A stretch of DNA of 64,000 nt from Bacteroidota bacterium (GCA_018268055.1 JAFDXF010000087.1:62001-126000); one strand, 5' to 3'; positions 36,149-45,859 are shown, counted from the stretch's first letter. Program-made: numbers and translations. The notes: generated by a model from the letters alone, not told the origin.

Positions 36149-37299
36149 TTCACTACAGTAAATACAATTTTAGAATAGCCTTCTTTTTCGTATAAAATGC
36201 CAATTTTATTTTTTGAAATTCTTACAATATCTGAATAGGCAGCTACATCTCCTTTCTTATTTTCACCACAAATTAAAATACTCTTGTACCAGTTTGCACC
36301 ATCATTTTTACTAATTCTTAAAGTAAGATTATTCCGCTGACTTGTATCGGCTGCATTGCAAAAAGCTAAAATATTTTTACCTCTTTTTGAACCAATGGTT
36401 AAAATTGAACCTTCACAAACAGGGTCAGGAAGTTGCCTATCAAATTTTTGTGTTGACCAGCTTACACCACCATCATTACTGATTGCAGTGTAACGGGCCT
36501 TTACATCTCCTTGTTGATTTCTCAGATTCAACATTAAACGACCACCACTAATTTCTGCTGCCGAGTTTTCATTTCCGCCTTCCAAACTTACATCTTCACT
36601 CAAAAGAAATGTTTTCCCATGATCATCAGAATAAAACCCGTGTGCCCGATAATCTTTGAAATGTGGTTGCGGATTACCTGCAGAATGATTGGCAGCTACA
36701 TAAATCCTGCCTATATATTTTCCATTTTTTAATTGCATCGCATGTCCGGGTGTGTTGGCATAGCTTCGCCAGTCTTCTTTAAAATTATAAGCAGGATTTA
36801 CTTTTGGTTGATTCGGGCGGTGTGTTTGCAACGTGATATTTACGGCATCACTCCATGTTTTACCATTATCTACAGATGTTTTGTACCACACTTCGCGCAA
36901 GCCTTTTCCTTTCCTCACTTCCCCTTCGTGATTATTGCCGGTATTGTAAAATAAAAAGATTCTTCCTTTAGGATATGCTGGATCAGTCATATCTACTACA
37001 GGTGCAGGGTTGCCGGCTTGCAATGTATCAAACGCTGCAATTATTTGTATAGCTGACCACGTTTTTCCTTTATCGCTGCTGCGCTTCATTACAATTTTCA
37101 CATCACCAAAATCTCCTGCATTATGAACTCTTCCTTCACAAAAAGCAAGTAAATCATCATTCGGAGCTGTAATGACTGCAGGAATACGAAAACTTTTATA
37201 CCCTTCTTGTCCCGATACAAAAACCGGAACATCTGTTTGAGCATACAAATCGATTGATGTAATAATTATCACTATCAACAAATTAAAACGCAGCCGCAT
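36142..37299 (-). CDS. nanH: Exo-alpha-sialidase (GH33)
   Basis: 385 residues with signal peptide (LRFNLLIVIIITSIDLYAQ). The FRIP motif with the first substrate Arg is seen in GYKSFRIPAVI. Asp-boxes (S-x-D-x-G-x-T-W) occur at SSDKGKTWS, SVDNGKTWS, SDDHGKTF, SNDGGVSWS and SKNDGANW, marking a six-bladed propeller. EGGNENSAAEI holds the likely nucleophile-region Glu, and the C-terminal YSDIVRI segment has the Tyr expected of GH33. It would release terminal sialic acid in the periplasm or at the surface. Neighbours are the esterase fusion and the MFS transporter. It belongs to the same operon as nanA and nanM. Confidence 0.93.
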   Translation of the reverse strand: MRLRFNLLIVIIITSIDLYAQTDVPVFVSGQEGYKSFRIPAVITAPNDDLLAFCEGRVHNAGDFGDVKIVMKRSSDKGKTWSAIQIIAAFDTLQAGNPAPVVDMTDPAYPKGRIFLFYNTGNNHEGEVRKGKGLREVWYKTSVDNGKTWSDAVNITLQTHRPNQPKVNPAYNFKEDWRSYANTPGHAMQLKNGKYIGRIYVAANHSAGNPQPHFKDYRAHGFYSDDHGKTFLLSEDVSLEGGNENSAAEISGGRLMLNLRNQQGDVKARYTAISNDGGVSWSTQKFDRQLPDPVCEGSILTIGSKRGKNILAFCNAADTSQRNNLTLRISKNDGANWYKSILICGENKKGDVAAYSDIVRISKNKIGILYEKEGYSKIVFTVVKW

Positions 37300-37325
37300 A
37301 ATTGAATTATATTGAGTAAATAAAT

Positions 37326-38576
37326 TTATTCCATATTTTGAACCTTTGGTCGCAACATTGCCAATTGCAAGATCAGTGCAACTGCAACTATAGCTCCTAA
37401 GATTGCGAAACCAAATCCAAAATTTCCGTGATCTTTAAATTTTCCTAAAACTTGTGTAATACCAGCACCGGCAAATACGCCCACCATATTCATAAACCCA
37501 TAAGCTGTTGCACGAAGATTGGATGGAACAAATTGACAAAGGATGGGCATATTATTCGTATCAAACATGCCAAATCCAATACCAAATAAAATTGCTGCAC
37601 CGACGACAGTATAAAATGTACTTCCATATCCTAAAAGAATCAGAGAAGGTATGGTAAGCGACAATCCAATAGCACTTGTATAAACTCTTCCTCTTAAATT
37701 TTTTTGTACCCACCTATCCGATAGTGGGCCACCGATTAATACTGCACCGATAAACGAAGAAGATGCAATAATGATAGTGGACAAAGGCCCTGCATCTTTC
37801 ATTGGGATATGTAATGTATCTGCAAATAATGTAGGCAACCAATTTTTGGTAGCCCATCCCGGTAAACTTGGTGCTGCAAAATAAAATAAGATCACCCAAA
37901 AAGCAGTCATGGAAAAAATCATTGATAGCCCTTTCCAAAGTGAAGGTTTTATTTTATCCTCTTTTAAAGAGTTTACACTTTCCTTTAGAGTTTGTTTCTC
38001 TTTTAAAAGAAATGATAAGATGATTGCATAAACTATACCGATAATACCAAACCAATGAAAAGCTGTGTGCCAAGTAAATTTATCTGCGACAGTAGCACCA
38101 TATCCACCCAATGCCTGTCCAATATACAAACCGGTCATGTGTATTGCTATTGCCATTGAACGGGTTTTCCCTGTATGATAATCGGCAATCAATGCCAATG
38201 CAGCAGGAATATATAATGCCTCGCTAATACCCATAAAAGCTCGAAGCCATAAGAGTTGATTAAAATTTGTAGCCAATCCCATTCCATAAGTTACAGCGCT
38301 CCAAACTAAAAGACTGCCCACAATTAACCACTTACGATTTACTCTGTCTGCAATTGTTCCGGCAATAGGGCTCATAAAGCCATAGATGTACATAAAAACA
38401 GCCATCAAAAAACCAAATGATTCAGCTTTCTGAAGTTCTACGATATCAACTTTCATAGCTTCCTGCATGGTACTCAGCATTTGCCTATCCATATAGTTTA
38501 GCAGAGCTACAATACTCAATAGGCCTACTACAACCCATGGGTAATTATTATTTTGCTTATTGGTTGCAGTATTCAT
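37326..38576 (-). CDS. MFS transporter, probable sialic acid importer
   Basis: 416 residues, twelve hydrophobic segments. It has MFS signatures such as GTIADRVNRKWLIVGSLL in loop 2-3, WLRAFMGISEALYIPAALALIADY, and LSDRWVQKNLRGRVY in loop 8-9. Transporters of this kind move sugar acids with protons across the inner membrane. Position between the sialidase and the NanM gene makes Neu5Ac the likely substrate (inference); NanT of Bacteroides is also an MFS protein. Spacing to both neighbours is 12-26 bases, in line with one transcript. Confidence 0.85.
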   Translation of the reverse strand: MNTATNKQNNNYPWVVVGLLSIVALLNYMDRQMLSTMQEAMKVDIVELQKAESFGFLMAVFMYIYGFMSPIAGTIADRVNRKWLIVGSLLVWSAVTYGMGLATNFNQLLWLRAFMGISEALYIPAALALIADYHTGKTRSMAIAIHMTGLYIGQALGGYGATVADKFTWHTAFHWFGIIGIVYAIILSFLLKEKQTLKESVNSLKEDKIKPSLWKGLSMIFSMTAFWVILFYFAAPSLPGWATKNWLPTLFADTLHIPMKDAGPLSTIIIASSSFIGAVLIGGPLSDRWVQKNLRGRVYTSAIGLSLTIPSLILLGYGSTFYTVVGAAILFGIGFGMFDTNNMPILCQFVPSNLRATAYGFMNMVGVFAGAGITQVLGKFKDHGNFGFGFAILGAIVAVALILQLAMLRPKVQNME

Positions 38577-38588
38577 ATCATCAATTTT

Positions 38589-39719
38589 TTATTCTTGAAG
38601 TATTCCTTGTAGTATTTGGTTACTCCGCACACCTGCTTTTATTTCTCCACTTGGAATAAAGATAGTATTCTTTGAAAGGATTGCTGTTGTAGTTACAGGC
38701 GTTGGATAATTGATTGTTCCTGCCAATTCCCAAACATCAGTATTTATTTGATAAACCATTATTTGATTACTGAAGCCCGGATGCGTTAATTGTAATTCCG
38801 CTTTTTCTTTTATCAGTTCATTTTTTTTCAAAGAATCTTTTTCAATAGCAATAGCAGCTATCAACTGTTCAGTTTTGTGAAAAGTGGTTCCTTTGTCACC
38901 TCCAAACAAAATAATTTTATCTTTTTGATAAGCAACACCGGTTCCTGCGCTTAATGGATATGGAAGTGATTTTTTTTCTTGCCATATATTTTTTGAAAAA
39001 TCATAAACATACATGTTCGCATACAAATCACTGATACCAGATTTTGCTCTCATTCTTCCACCCATATAAAATAATTGATTTGCTTGTGAGACAAAAACAC
39101 CATGTGAAGCAGGATGAGGAAGTGATGCAAGTTCTTTCCATCCGGCTAATAGGTTCTCTAAGTTCAACATATACATTTTATCAGAAACACCTGATGCGAT
39201 TTCACCACCAATAAAATATATTGAATGATCGTGATAGGTTAAAGCTCCATTCGTTGTAGCTTCAGGTAAATCAGGCAGGGAAATAAATAGAATTGAATCT
39301 TTCATTTTATTTTTTATAAGCCACACTTTTGAGTTTAAACCATGTACGTTTTCGCCACCAGCATAAATAATTCCGTTTTCTATTGAGCACACTGCTGAAT
39401 AGGCAATTGTATCAGGGAGCTTCAATTGCTGCGGCATCAATTGAATACCACTATCTGAAATTTGATAATGTGCAATTGCATCATAATATTTTTTCTTTCC
39501 ACCTAACCATGGCATGCTATCCGGAAAATTTGCACCACCGGCTATGAATAGTTGATGATTGAATATTCCTGTTACAGGGCCTGCATAACCCAATGAAGCT
39601 TTTCCATCTACATCGGGTAATACAGCGGCTACTTTCCATTCTATCTTTAATGGTTTATTGTCTTTGCAAGCAGCAGAACTAATCAATGACATAATAAATA
39701 TAAACTTTAGCAATCGCAT
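38589..39719 (-). CDS. nanM: N-acetylneuraminate mutarotase (NanM/YjhT-like)
   Basis: 376 residues with a lipoprotein signal ending SSAAC, so it is probably lipid-anchored in the periplasm. It is a Kelch-type six-bladed propeller of the cyclically permuted mutarotase family: GYAGPVTGIFNHQLFIAGGA at the start, IIYAGGENVHG, IYFIGGEIASGVSD, FYMGGRMRAKSGISD and IILFGGDKGTT as blade motifs. NanM converts the alpha-Neu5Ac released by sialidase to the beta anomer before uptake or cleavage. It lies between the MFS transporter and nanA, as in known sialic acid loci. Confidence 0.9.
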   Translation of the reverse strand: MRLLKFIFIMSLISSAACKDNKPLKIEWKVAAVLPDVDGKASLGYAGPVTGIFNHQLFIAGGANFPDSMPWLGGKKKYYDAIAHYQISDSGIQLMPQQLKLPDTIAYSAVCSIENGIIYAGGENVHGLNSKVWLIKNKMKDSILFISLPDLPEATTNGALTYHDHSIYFIGGEIASGVSDKMYMLNLENLLAGWKELASLPHPASHGVFVSQANQLFYMGGRMRAKSGISDLYANMYVYDFSKNIWQEKKSLPYPLSAGTGVAYQKDKIILFGGDKGTTFHKTEQLIAAIAIEKDSLKKNELIKEKAELQLTHPGFSNQIMVYQINTDVWELAGTINYPTPVTTTAILSKNTIFIPSGEIKAGVRSNQILQGILQE

Positions 39720-39739
39720 AAAAAAGGTATAACGCTTCC

Positions 39740-40666
39740 CTAAGCCAATTTAGAACAATAGCTTTTGAAATTAATTTTTTCAGTATCTGCTTTAAATTGT
39801 TCAAATGTATCGCCATCCATATTTTTAACCGGCAGTCTGAATGAGCCACAATCTAATCCAATCAATTTCATATATGCTTTACCGGTAGCAATGCCGCCAT
39901 ACTTACCCAACAAGCGAATCATATCAATAGATTTTTGTTGTAATAAAGCAGCTTGCTTTAAATTTCCTTTATTAAAAGCAGCAATAAGTTCATAATATAA
40001 AGGAGCAGCATAATTAAATGTGCTGCCTACTGCACCTTTTGCACCGATTGATAAAGCAGGTAGCATATTCTCATCTCTTCCCCACAACATATCATACTTC
40101 CCATCTTTAAAATGAATACAGGAAAGAAAGTCCATAAAATCTTCATGTGTATATTTCACTCCACAGAAATTGGGAATCACTCCATCCACTTCTTGTAGCA
40201 AATCATACATGGCAAAATTTACACCGGTCAAAACAGGAATATGATAATAATAAAATGCCAAATCAGGAACAACAGAAGCAACTTCAGCACAGGCTTTTGC
40301 CAACATAGTCACATTAGCCGGCTTAAAATAAAAAGGTGCGGTAAATGATACAGCCTTTAATCCAATGGATCTTGCATGAATGGCCAATTCTTTACAATCT
40401 GTAATGCTTGTACCCCCGAGTAATGGCATCACCATAAAATCAGTATCATTATTCGCACAACTTGCCCATGCCTCGGCTACTTTCATTTTCTCGGATGTGG
40501 ACATAGATACCCCTTCACCGGTAGAGCCGCAAATAAAAGCTCCTTTGACATTATTCTTTTTCAGCATTGCATAGTAAGAAGGTATCAATTCTACATTCAA
40601 AGAACCATTTTGATGCATTGGTGTAAAAGGTGCAGCTATTAATCCTGATAAGTGAGAAAAATTCAT
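39740..40666 (-). CDS. nanA: N-acetylneuraminate lyase (NanA)
   Basis: 308 residues, class I aldolase of the DapA/NanA family. Motifs: LIAAPFTPMHQNGSLN at the N-terminus, AFICGSTGEGVSMSTSEK for the carboxylate-binding loop, YYYHIPVLTGVNF with the catalytic Tyr, and FCGVKYTHEDFMDF with the Schiff-base Lys. It cleaves Neu5Ac to ManNAc and pyruvate in the cytoplasm. It is the first gene after the SusD terminator-like hairpin and opens the nan section of the operon. DapA is excluded by the context and by the YHIP and GVKYT signatures. Confidence 0.93.
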   Translation of the reverse strand: MNFSHLSGLIAAPFTPMHQNGSLNVELIPSYYAMLKKNNVKGAFICGSTGEGVSMSTSEKMKVAEAWASCANNDTDFMVMPLLGGTSITDCKELAIHARSIGLKAVSFTAPFYFKPANVTMLAKACAEVASVVPDLAFYYYHIPVLTGVNFAMYDLLQEVDGVIPNFCGVKYTHEDFMDFLSCIHFKDGKYDMLWGRDENMLPALSIGAKGAVGSTFNYAAPLYYELIAAFNKGNLKQAALLQQKSIDMIRLLGKYGGIATGKAYMKLIGLDCGSFRLPVKNMDGDTFEQFKADTEKINFKSYCSKLA

Positions 40667-40700
40667 AATAATTTATTTAAGAGAAAAAATAAAAATAATA

Positions 40701-40731
40701 AAAATTACCGGAGGCTTAAAAAGCCCCCGGT
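40701..40731 (-). terminator. Hairpin between SusD and nanA
   Basis: An 11-bp stem with one mismatch (40707-40717 with 40721-40731, loop of 3 bases) containing ACCGG/CCGGT arms. On the minus strand it is followed by a U-rich tract. It can act as a partial terminator or 3' stabiliser, giving more SusCD than nan transcript. Confidence 0.65.
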
Positions 40732-40764
40732 TTGCTTGCTTATCAACACGATATGAGAAAAAGT

Positions 40765-42291
40765 TTAGTATCCTATTGTTTGTGTCAACAAAGGGTCATT
40801 TGTCATCATACCAATAGATATCGGTAATAGCATCTTAGCTACAGAAACAGGTGTAAAATAAATTGGATTCGAATTCGCATATACATAAGAATCTCCCGCT
40901 CTTCTCAAAGACCACCAACGTTTTCCTTCACCTATAAATTCTCTAAGATTTTCTTCTAAAATAGCATTCATATTATCATTGATACTACCGCTTACATAAG
41001 GAGTATAAGCTGGTCCATAAGCTCTCAATCTGATAGCATTGATTTCAGCAGATGGGTCTTCACCTAATTTAGCTTTAGCTTCTGCCAACATCAATAGAAT
41101 ATCTGCAAAGCGATAAATAGGATAATCATTATTATACACTTGCGTTGTACCTGCTGTGGTTCCAATAAACTTTGTGAGCAGAACACCTCTTGGCGCAAAA
41201 GGTGCGGCATTAGAATACATTACTCGGAAAGTATTATTAATTCTCTGATCCGGTAATCCAGCTGTTAATCTACTAATCATAGCTGCACCCATACCTACTC
41301 TGTTAGCGCCATTTACATAAGGATAAACGGATGAGACTGTTGGAGTAGGCGCCGGAGCAAATGATAAAGTCGCCGCTTGAATGGCATTTACAGAGAAACT
41401 TCCAAAGATTCCCAGTTGAGCTTGTTGCAATTCATAATTTAGCGCAAATATTATTTCTTTATTATTATTCTTCTTTGTAGGATCAAAAATATCAGCATAA
41501 TTCGCTTGAAGATCTAAAGAAGCTCCTTGCAATCCTTTAATTTCTAAAAGAGCAGTCTTTGCTGTTGTTAAATCTGCATTACCGCCACTCATATTAGTAC
41601 CTGTCCATAGATATACATCACCTTTTAAAGCTAAAGAAGCAACTCTGCTCCAAAAAACACGTTTACCGGTTGATAATGTATTTGTACTACCAAATAAAGT
41701 AAGTGATTGTTCAATGTCTGCTTTTACTTGTGTCATCACAGAATCTACACTGGTACGAGCCTTGTAAGTTTCAGCAGCATTGTTAATAGTTTGAACAGGC
41801 TCTGTGTTTAATGGCACTGCTCCCCAAGTTTTAGCCATCGTATAATAGATGTATGCACGTAAACCATAAGTTTCTGCTAAGATGCTTTTCTTTTCAGCAT
41901 CCGGCAAGGTAGTCTGTGGTATAATTTTAAGTACATTATTAATATTGTAAATAAGATTATAAAACCCTGCCCAATTGGTAAAGGGTACATTTAGATTACT
42001 GATATTATGCCTATATAGATTTTGCAATCCAGCATCAACTGATTCTGTAAATAAACCGTCCACCCATATTTCTGAACGCATTTCACCTAATTGAAAAAGT
42101 GTAGCATCATAAGATCTGAGGCGAGCATACAGACCATAGTATAATGTTCTTGCCGCATTGGGATCTTTCAATGCTTGATCTTTACTTATAGAATCCTGCG
42201 GCACAACATCATCTAATTTCTTTGTACAGGAAATTACGCTAAACAGTAGAAAAAATATTCCAGCGCTTAGTATTATTTTATTGTATTTCAT
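40765..42291 (-). CDS. SusD/RagB-family nutrient-binding lipoprotein 2
   Basis: 508 residues. Lipobox FSVISC places it in the outer membrane. Features: DPNAARTLYYGLYARLR, YGLRAYIYYTMAKTWGAVPL, NKEIIFALNYELQQAQ, YPIYRFADILLMLAEAKAKLGED and NLREFIGEGKRWWSLRRAGD. The last two are strong SusD signatures of the canonical subgroup. It binds the glycan for the SusC channel encoded 28 bases upstream. Given the downstream sialidase and nan genes, a sialylated glycan or free sialic acid conjugate is the likely ligand (inference). Confidence 0.92.
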   Translation of the reverse strand: MKYNKIILSAGIFFLLFSVISCTKKLDDVVPQDSISKDQALKDPNAARTLYYGLYARLRSYDATLFQLGEMRSEIWVDGLFTESVDAGLQNLYRHNISNLNVPFTNWAGFYNLIYNINNVLKIIPQTTLPDAEKKSILAETYGLRAYIYYTMAKTWGAVPLNTEPVQTINNAAETYKARTSVDSVMTQVKADIEQSLTLFGSTNTLSTGKRVFWSRVASLALKGDVYLWTGTNMSGGNADLTTAKTALLEIKGLQGASLDLQANYADIFDPTKKNNNKEIIFALNYELQQAQLGIFGSFSVNAIQAATLSFAPAPTPTVSSVYPYVNGANRVGMGAAMISRLTAGLPDQRINNTFRVMYSNAAPFAPRGVLLTKFIGTTAGTTQVYNNDYPIYRFADILLMLAEAKAKLGEDPSAEINAIRLRAYGPAYTPYVSGSINDNMNAILEENLREFIGEGKRWWSLRRAGDSYVYANSNPIYFTPVSVAKMLLPISIGMMTNDPLLTQTIGY

Positions 42292-42319
42292 TTTAATAAT
42301 TTTAAAAATTCATGAACAA

Positions 42320-45300
42320 TTATAAAGTAACTCTTACACCAAATGTCAACCGCTTAGGCAGTGGGAATTTTCCTTGATCCACACCACCTACTTCAGGGAA
42401 ATTGCCACTATAGCCAGTAAAATAAGCCAAATTGGTACCGGTTACATTAAAGCTAATTCCTTTGATTCTATTTTTTAAATACTTGGCTAGCAATTCTGTA
42501 GGTACATCATAAGCTACTGTAAGTTCTCTCAGCATTAAGTAATCTCCTTTCTCCCAGAAATTAGCTGCAGGATTATTTCCACTGGCATCTGTTGCATAGT
42601 TTCTTCCTTGGTTAGCCCAATAGAATCTTGGCAATGTGCCATTAGGGTTTGTAGGCGACCAAGTTTTCAAAACATCTGTAGTAGAATTTTGAGAACCTTG
42701 TACTTGGCTCAATCCTCTCATTTTATAATTATTCAATATCACAAAGCCGAAGGCATAATCAAAACCTGCATAGAGATAGATTCCTTTGTAAGAACTACTG
42801 ATATTAAAACCGCCAACATGCTGTGGTGTTGTTCTTCCTACTTTTACAAATTGTCTAGTATCAATCGTATCATTTTTATATACTTGATGCCATCTTGCGT
42901 CACCCAATTGTTTTATTTTTCTATTTGTATAGCCAAGTAAAAAGGAGTTATAAACATTGGCATCAGCAGTAATCTGAGACATGTCTGTATAAATTCCATC
43001 ATACTTTGGTGCATAGACCATGTCATTATCAATACGCTGTCCCTCCACTAATCCACCGACATAAATTTGTTGGCCTGGATTTTTTGGATCCCAAATCAAA
43101 AATCCTGCTTGTCTGTTGCCGGGTTGAGCATTGTAAGGAAGTTTGATTGCATAACTTTTTACATTAAAATAATTAAATCCGGCATCAAGACTAAACCCAC
43201 CAGGTTTTTTAGGTTGTATAATTTTTCCATTTACAGCTAACTCAACTCCTCTATTTTGTAGTTGTGCAAGATTAGTAGTAAAAGAAGAAAATCCTGTTTG
43301 TGCGGAAATTCCTAATCCCGCAATCTTATCAAAAACATTTCTAACGAAATAATCAAAATTAATGGTGATGCGTTCTTTTAATATACCTAGATCAATACCA
43401 TAGTTCATACTATTAGCTCTCTCCCATCTTACATTAGGATTGATATAAGAACCTGCATAAGTACCGCCAAAACCATTATAGATACCTGCATTGTTATATA
43501 TCTGTGCAGTTTGGAAATAACCCAATGAGTTTAAATTACCGTTTACACCATAACTTAATCTTGGTTTCACGCTACTCAAATATTTTGCAACAGCAGAATT
43601 TTTGAAAAATGCTTCATTATGCATATTCCAACCAACTGAGATACCAGGGAAGGTTCCATAATAGTTACCTTTTTTCAATCTGCTTGATCCATCTACACGA
43701 ACAATAGCAGTAACTAAATATTTGTCTAAGTAAGTATAGTTTACACGTCCGATTGCAGAAGTAATGCGCTCCCAAATATTGAAGTTAGAAGATGCTCCTG
43801 CCGGATTAATAATTGTAGTTCCTTGCAAACTTGGCGAAGTTGAAGCGGTCAACCAAGGTATAATATCGGTAGGCGCCCCTTGCGAGAATCCTGAATTCAC
43901 ATAATTTTTGTAATCAAAAAATTCGCCACCTGCCAATGCAGTTACATTATGCCCTTTAAACTTCTTACTAAATTGTAAAAAGGCATTCGTTGTATATTGC
44001 ATCGTACGTGTATTATTAAAACTTGCAGCACGTGCAGTATTAAATGCTCCACCATTGCCTAACTGATATGCTTTGGTAAAGAAATTATTATTGGTATATT
44101 GATAATAGCCCGATGCACTTGCTAATACTTTAAGATAAGGTAGAATTGTATATTCTAAATTCAACCCACCTAAAAAGCGTTGTTGATTCGTATTATTCGT
44201 TGTTAAGTTGCTCCAATAGTTTGGATTGCCTAATGTTACATCATTTGGGCCGGGCAACATAGCGCCTGAAGTATCATTCTGATAACGCACAGTAGGTGCT
44301 ACGCCAACAAAACGTTGTAACAAACCACCAGAACCACCACCTTCAGGATCTACACCGTTAAACTGTCCATAAGGTAATGCTTGCTCCACATTATATGCAC
44401 CAATGTTTGAAGTGATTTTTAAACTCTTACCAACGTTCAGTCCACCGTTGAAGTTCATATTAAAACGCTTGAGCCATGAACCGATTATCATACCATTGTC
44501 TTTTACAGTACCTAATGATAGTGAGTATGAACCTTGCTCGTTTGCTCCAGCAAAATTAATATTATGCTCATTGGTATTTACTTGTTGTAAAAGCATTGCT
44601 TCTCTTTGTTTCGCACTTAAATCGGTAAAGAGAATACTGTCCATTTGTGAAACGTTAAATGGATTAGGATCAACTAATAGTTTCCATCTTGGATCGTTCA
44701 ATAATTGTCTGTTCTGATTGTTTAATAACTGTGTAGTATATAAACCTTCAGCACCACGCCAACCTGTGTTGACTGCCCATCCCCAAGCACCTAATAATTG
44801 ATTACGGTCTGTGTTCATAGCCGATGCATTGCCATCTATTGAATCTCCTCTATAACGAGCTTGAATACCCAAACGATTCATACGGATATAATCAGCTGCA
44901 TTAAGATATTCTGATGGATTGCGCCGTACATAGTTTATCGTAGAGCTATAAGAGTAAGTTACTTTTGTTTTTCCTCTCTGCCCTTTTTTCGTAGTCACAA
45001 GCACTACTCCATTTGCAGCACGAGCACCATAAATACTTGTTGTAGCAGCATCTTTTAAAAGATCAATACTGGCGATATCATTAATATCAATACCGTATAA
45101 AGAAGGCAAAACAACACCATCAACAATAAATAATGGAGTGCCGCCGCCACTAAAATCAGTACCACCTCTAAAAGTGATACTTGGCGTAGTACCCGGTTGA
45201 CCTGTACGCTGTTGTATTCTTAAACCCGGTACATTTCCTTGTAGCACTGTAGCCGCATTGGAAGAAGGACTGTGCTCAAAAGTTTTGGGACTTACTGTTC

Positions 45301-45670
45301 CGATAGCACCCGTTACTTCTTTTCTTTTTTGTGTACCATAACCTACCACTACTACTTCATCCAAAGCACTGGTTGCAGCTTTTAAAGAAACATCAACAAC
45401 TGATGATGCACCAATTTTAACTTCCATTGGAGCATATCCTGTGAAACTAAAAACTAAAGTCTCACCGGCTTTTGCAGTAATAGAATAAGTTCCTTGCATG
45501 TCTGTTTGTGTACCCGCTTTTTTCCCTTTGATGAGCACACTTACTCCTTGCAATGGTTGTGCATTTTCATCAGAAACCTTTCCGGTAACTGTCTGTGATA
45601 ATGCTAACATTGATGTTGTTGTGAGCATGATGAGCACAACAAGCATTTTCTTAAATAACCGAAATCTCAT
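42320..45670 (-). CDS. SusC/RagA-family TonB-linked outer membrane transporter 2
   Basis: 1116 residues. Signal peptide to about residue 25 (LVVLIMLTTTSMLALS), then a carboxypeptidase-regulatory-like domain (VTGKVSDENAQPLQGVSVLI, GTYSITAKAGETLVFSFTGY), a TonB-box-like LDEVVVVGYGTQKRKEVTGA, a plug domain (LQGNVPGLRIQQRTGQPG, IDLLKDAATTSIYGARAANG) and a TonB-dependent barrel. It works with the SusD lipoprotein next to it to take up oligosaccharides. It is the first gene of the sialoglycan operon. Its promoter region, shared with the divergent GntR regulator, carries palindromic candidate operators. Confidence 0.94.
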   Translation of the reverse strand: MRFRLFKKMLVVLIMLTTTSMLALSQTVTGKVSDENAQPLQGVSVLIKGKKAGTQTDMQGTYSITAKAGETLVFSFTGYAPMEVKIGASSVVDVSLKAATSALDEVVVVGYGTQKRKEVTGAIGTVSPKTFEHSPSSNAATVLQGNVPGLRIQQRTGQPGTTPSITFRGGTDFSGGGTPLFIVDGVVLPSLYGIDINDIASIDLLKDAATTSIYGARAANGVVLVTTKKGQRGKTKVTYSYSSTINYVRRNPSEYLNAADYIRMNRLGIQARYRGDSIDGNASAMNTDRNQLLGAWGWAVNTGWRGAEGLYTTQLLNNQNRQLLNDPRWKLLVDPNPFNVSQMDSILFTDLSAKQREAMLLQQVNTNEHNINFAGANEQGSYSLSLGTVKDNGMIIGSWLKRFNMNFNGGLNVGKSLKITSNIGAYNVEQALPYGQFNGVDPEGGGSGGLLQRFVGVAPTVRYQNDTSGAMLPGPNDVTLGNPNYWSNLTTNNTNQQRFLGGLNLEYTILPYLKVLASASGYYQYTNNNFFTKAYQLGNGGAFNTARAASFNNTRTMQYTTNAFLQFSKKFKGHNVTALAGGEFFDYKNYVNSGFSQGAPTDIIPWLTASTSPSLQGTTIINPAGASSNFNIWERITSAIGRVNYTYLDKYLVTAIVRVDGSSRLKKGNYYGTFPGISVGWNMHNEAFFKNSAVAKYLSSVKPRLSYGVNGNLNSLGYFQTAQIYNNAGIYNGFGGTYAGSYINPNVRWERANSMNYGIDLGILKERITINFDYFVRNVFDKIAGLGISAQTGFSSFTTNLAQLQNRGVELAVNGKIIQPKKPGGFSLDAGFNYFNVKSYAIKLPYNAQPGNRQAGFLIWDPKNPGQQIYVGGLVEGQRIDNDMVYAPKYDGIYTDMSQITADANVYNSFLLGYTNRKIKQLGDARWHQVYKNDTIDTRQFVKVGRTTPQHVGGFNISSSYKGIYLYAGFDYAFGFVILNNYKMRGLSQVQGSQNSTTDVLKTWSPTNPNGTLPRFYWANQGRNYATDASGNNPAANFWEKGDYLMLRELTVAYDVPTELLAKYLKNRIKGISFNVTGTNLAYFTGYSGNFPEVGGVDQGKFPLPKRLTFGVRVTL

Positions 45671-45695
45671 AACAGATTTTTTTAGTTTATTTGAA

Positions 45696-45703
45696 TAAAT
45701 GTA
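45696..45703 (-). promoter_or_regulatory. Candidate -7 box (TACATTTA) of the SusC promoter
   Basis: On the minus strand it reads TACATTTA, one base off the TAnnTTTG consensus, and lies 25 bases upstream of the SusC ATG. One base separates it from a perfect palindrome at 45705-45717, so a bound repressor would block RNA polymerase. Confidence 0.35.
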
Positions 45704-45704
45704 T

Positions 45705-45717
45705 TATGTATTACATA
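45705..45717. promoter_or_regulatory. Candidate operator 1, perfect 13-bp palindrome
   Basis: TATGTA-T-TACATA, a perfect inverted repeat around one central base. It contains the GTNNNAC core expected for FadR-subfamily GntR operators. It lies upstream of the SusC gene, next to its candidate -7 box. Confidence 0.6.
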
Positions 45718-45785
45718 TTAAAATTGGAATAAAATTTTAACACTTCTTTATAAAAGTTATCCACATTTATTTTATGTTGATTATC

Positions 45786-45806
45786 AATGTATTATGTGTT
45801 TACATT
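45786..45806. promoter_or_regulatory. Weaker inverted repeat, possible third site
   Basis: AATGTA at 45786-45791 and TACATT at 45801-45806 are inverted with a 9-base spacer. The half-sites resemble those of the two perfect palindromes, but the spacing differs, so this is a weaker candidate. Confidence 0.3.
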
Positions 45807-45842
45807 TTTTTCGTATATTAGCACAAATTCTTATTGAATAAT

Positions 45843-45855
45843 TATGTAATACATA
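45843..45855. promoter_or_regulatory. Candidate operator 2, perfect 13-bp palindrome
   Basis: TATGTA-A-TACATA, the same palindrome as at 45705 with the central base changed. It ends 4 bases before the regulator ATG at 45860, so binding here would repress the regulator's own gene. Confidence 0.6.
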
Positions 45856-45859
45856 TTTT

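Noticed and set aside
39740..40666. Dihydrodipicolinate synthase (DapA)
   Set aside because: Same superfamily, but the YYHIP and GVKYT signatures and the place next to nanM, sialidase and an MFS transporter favour NanA.
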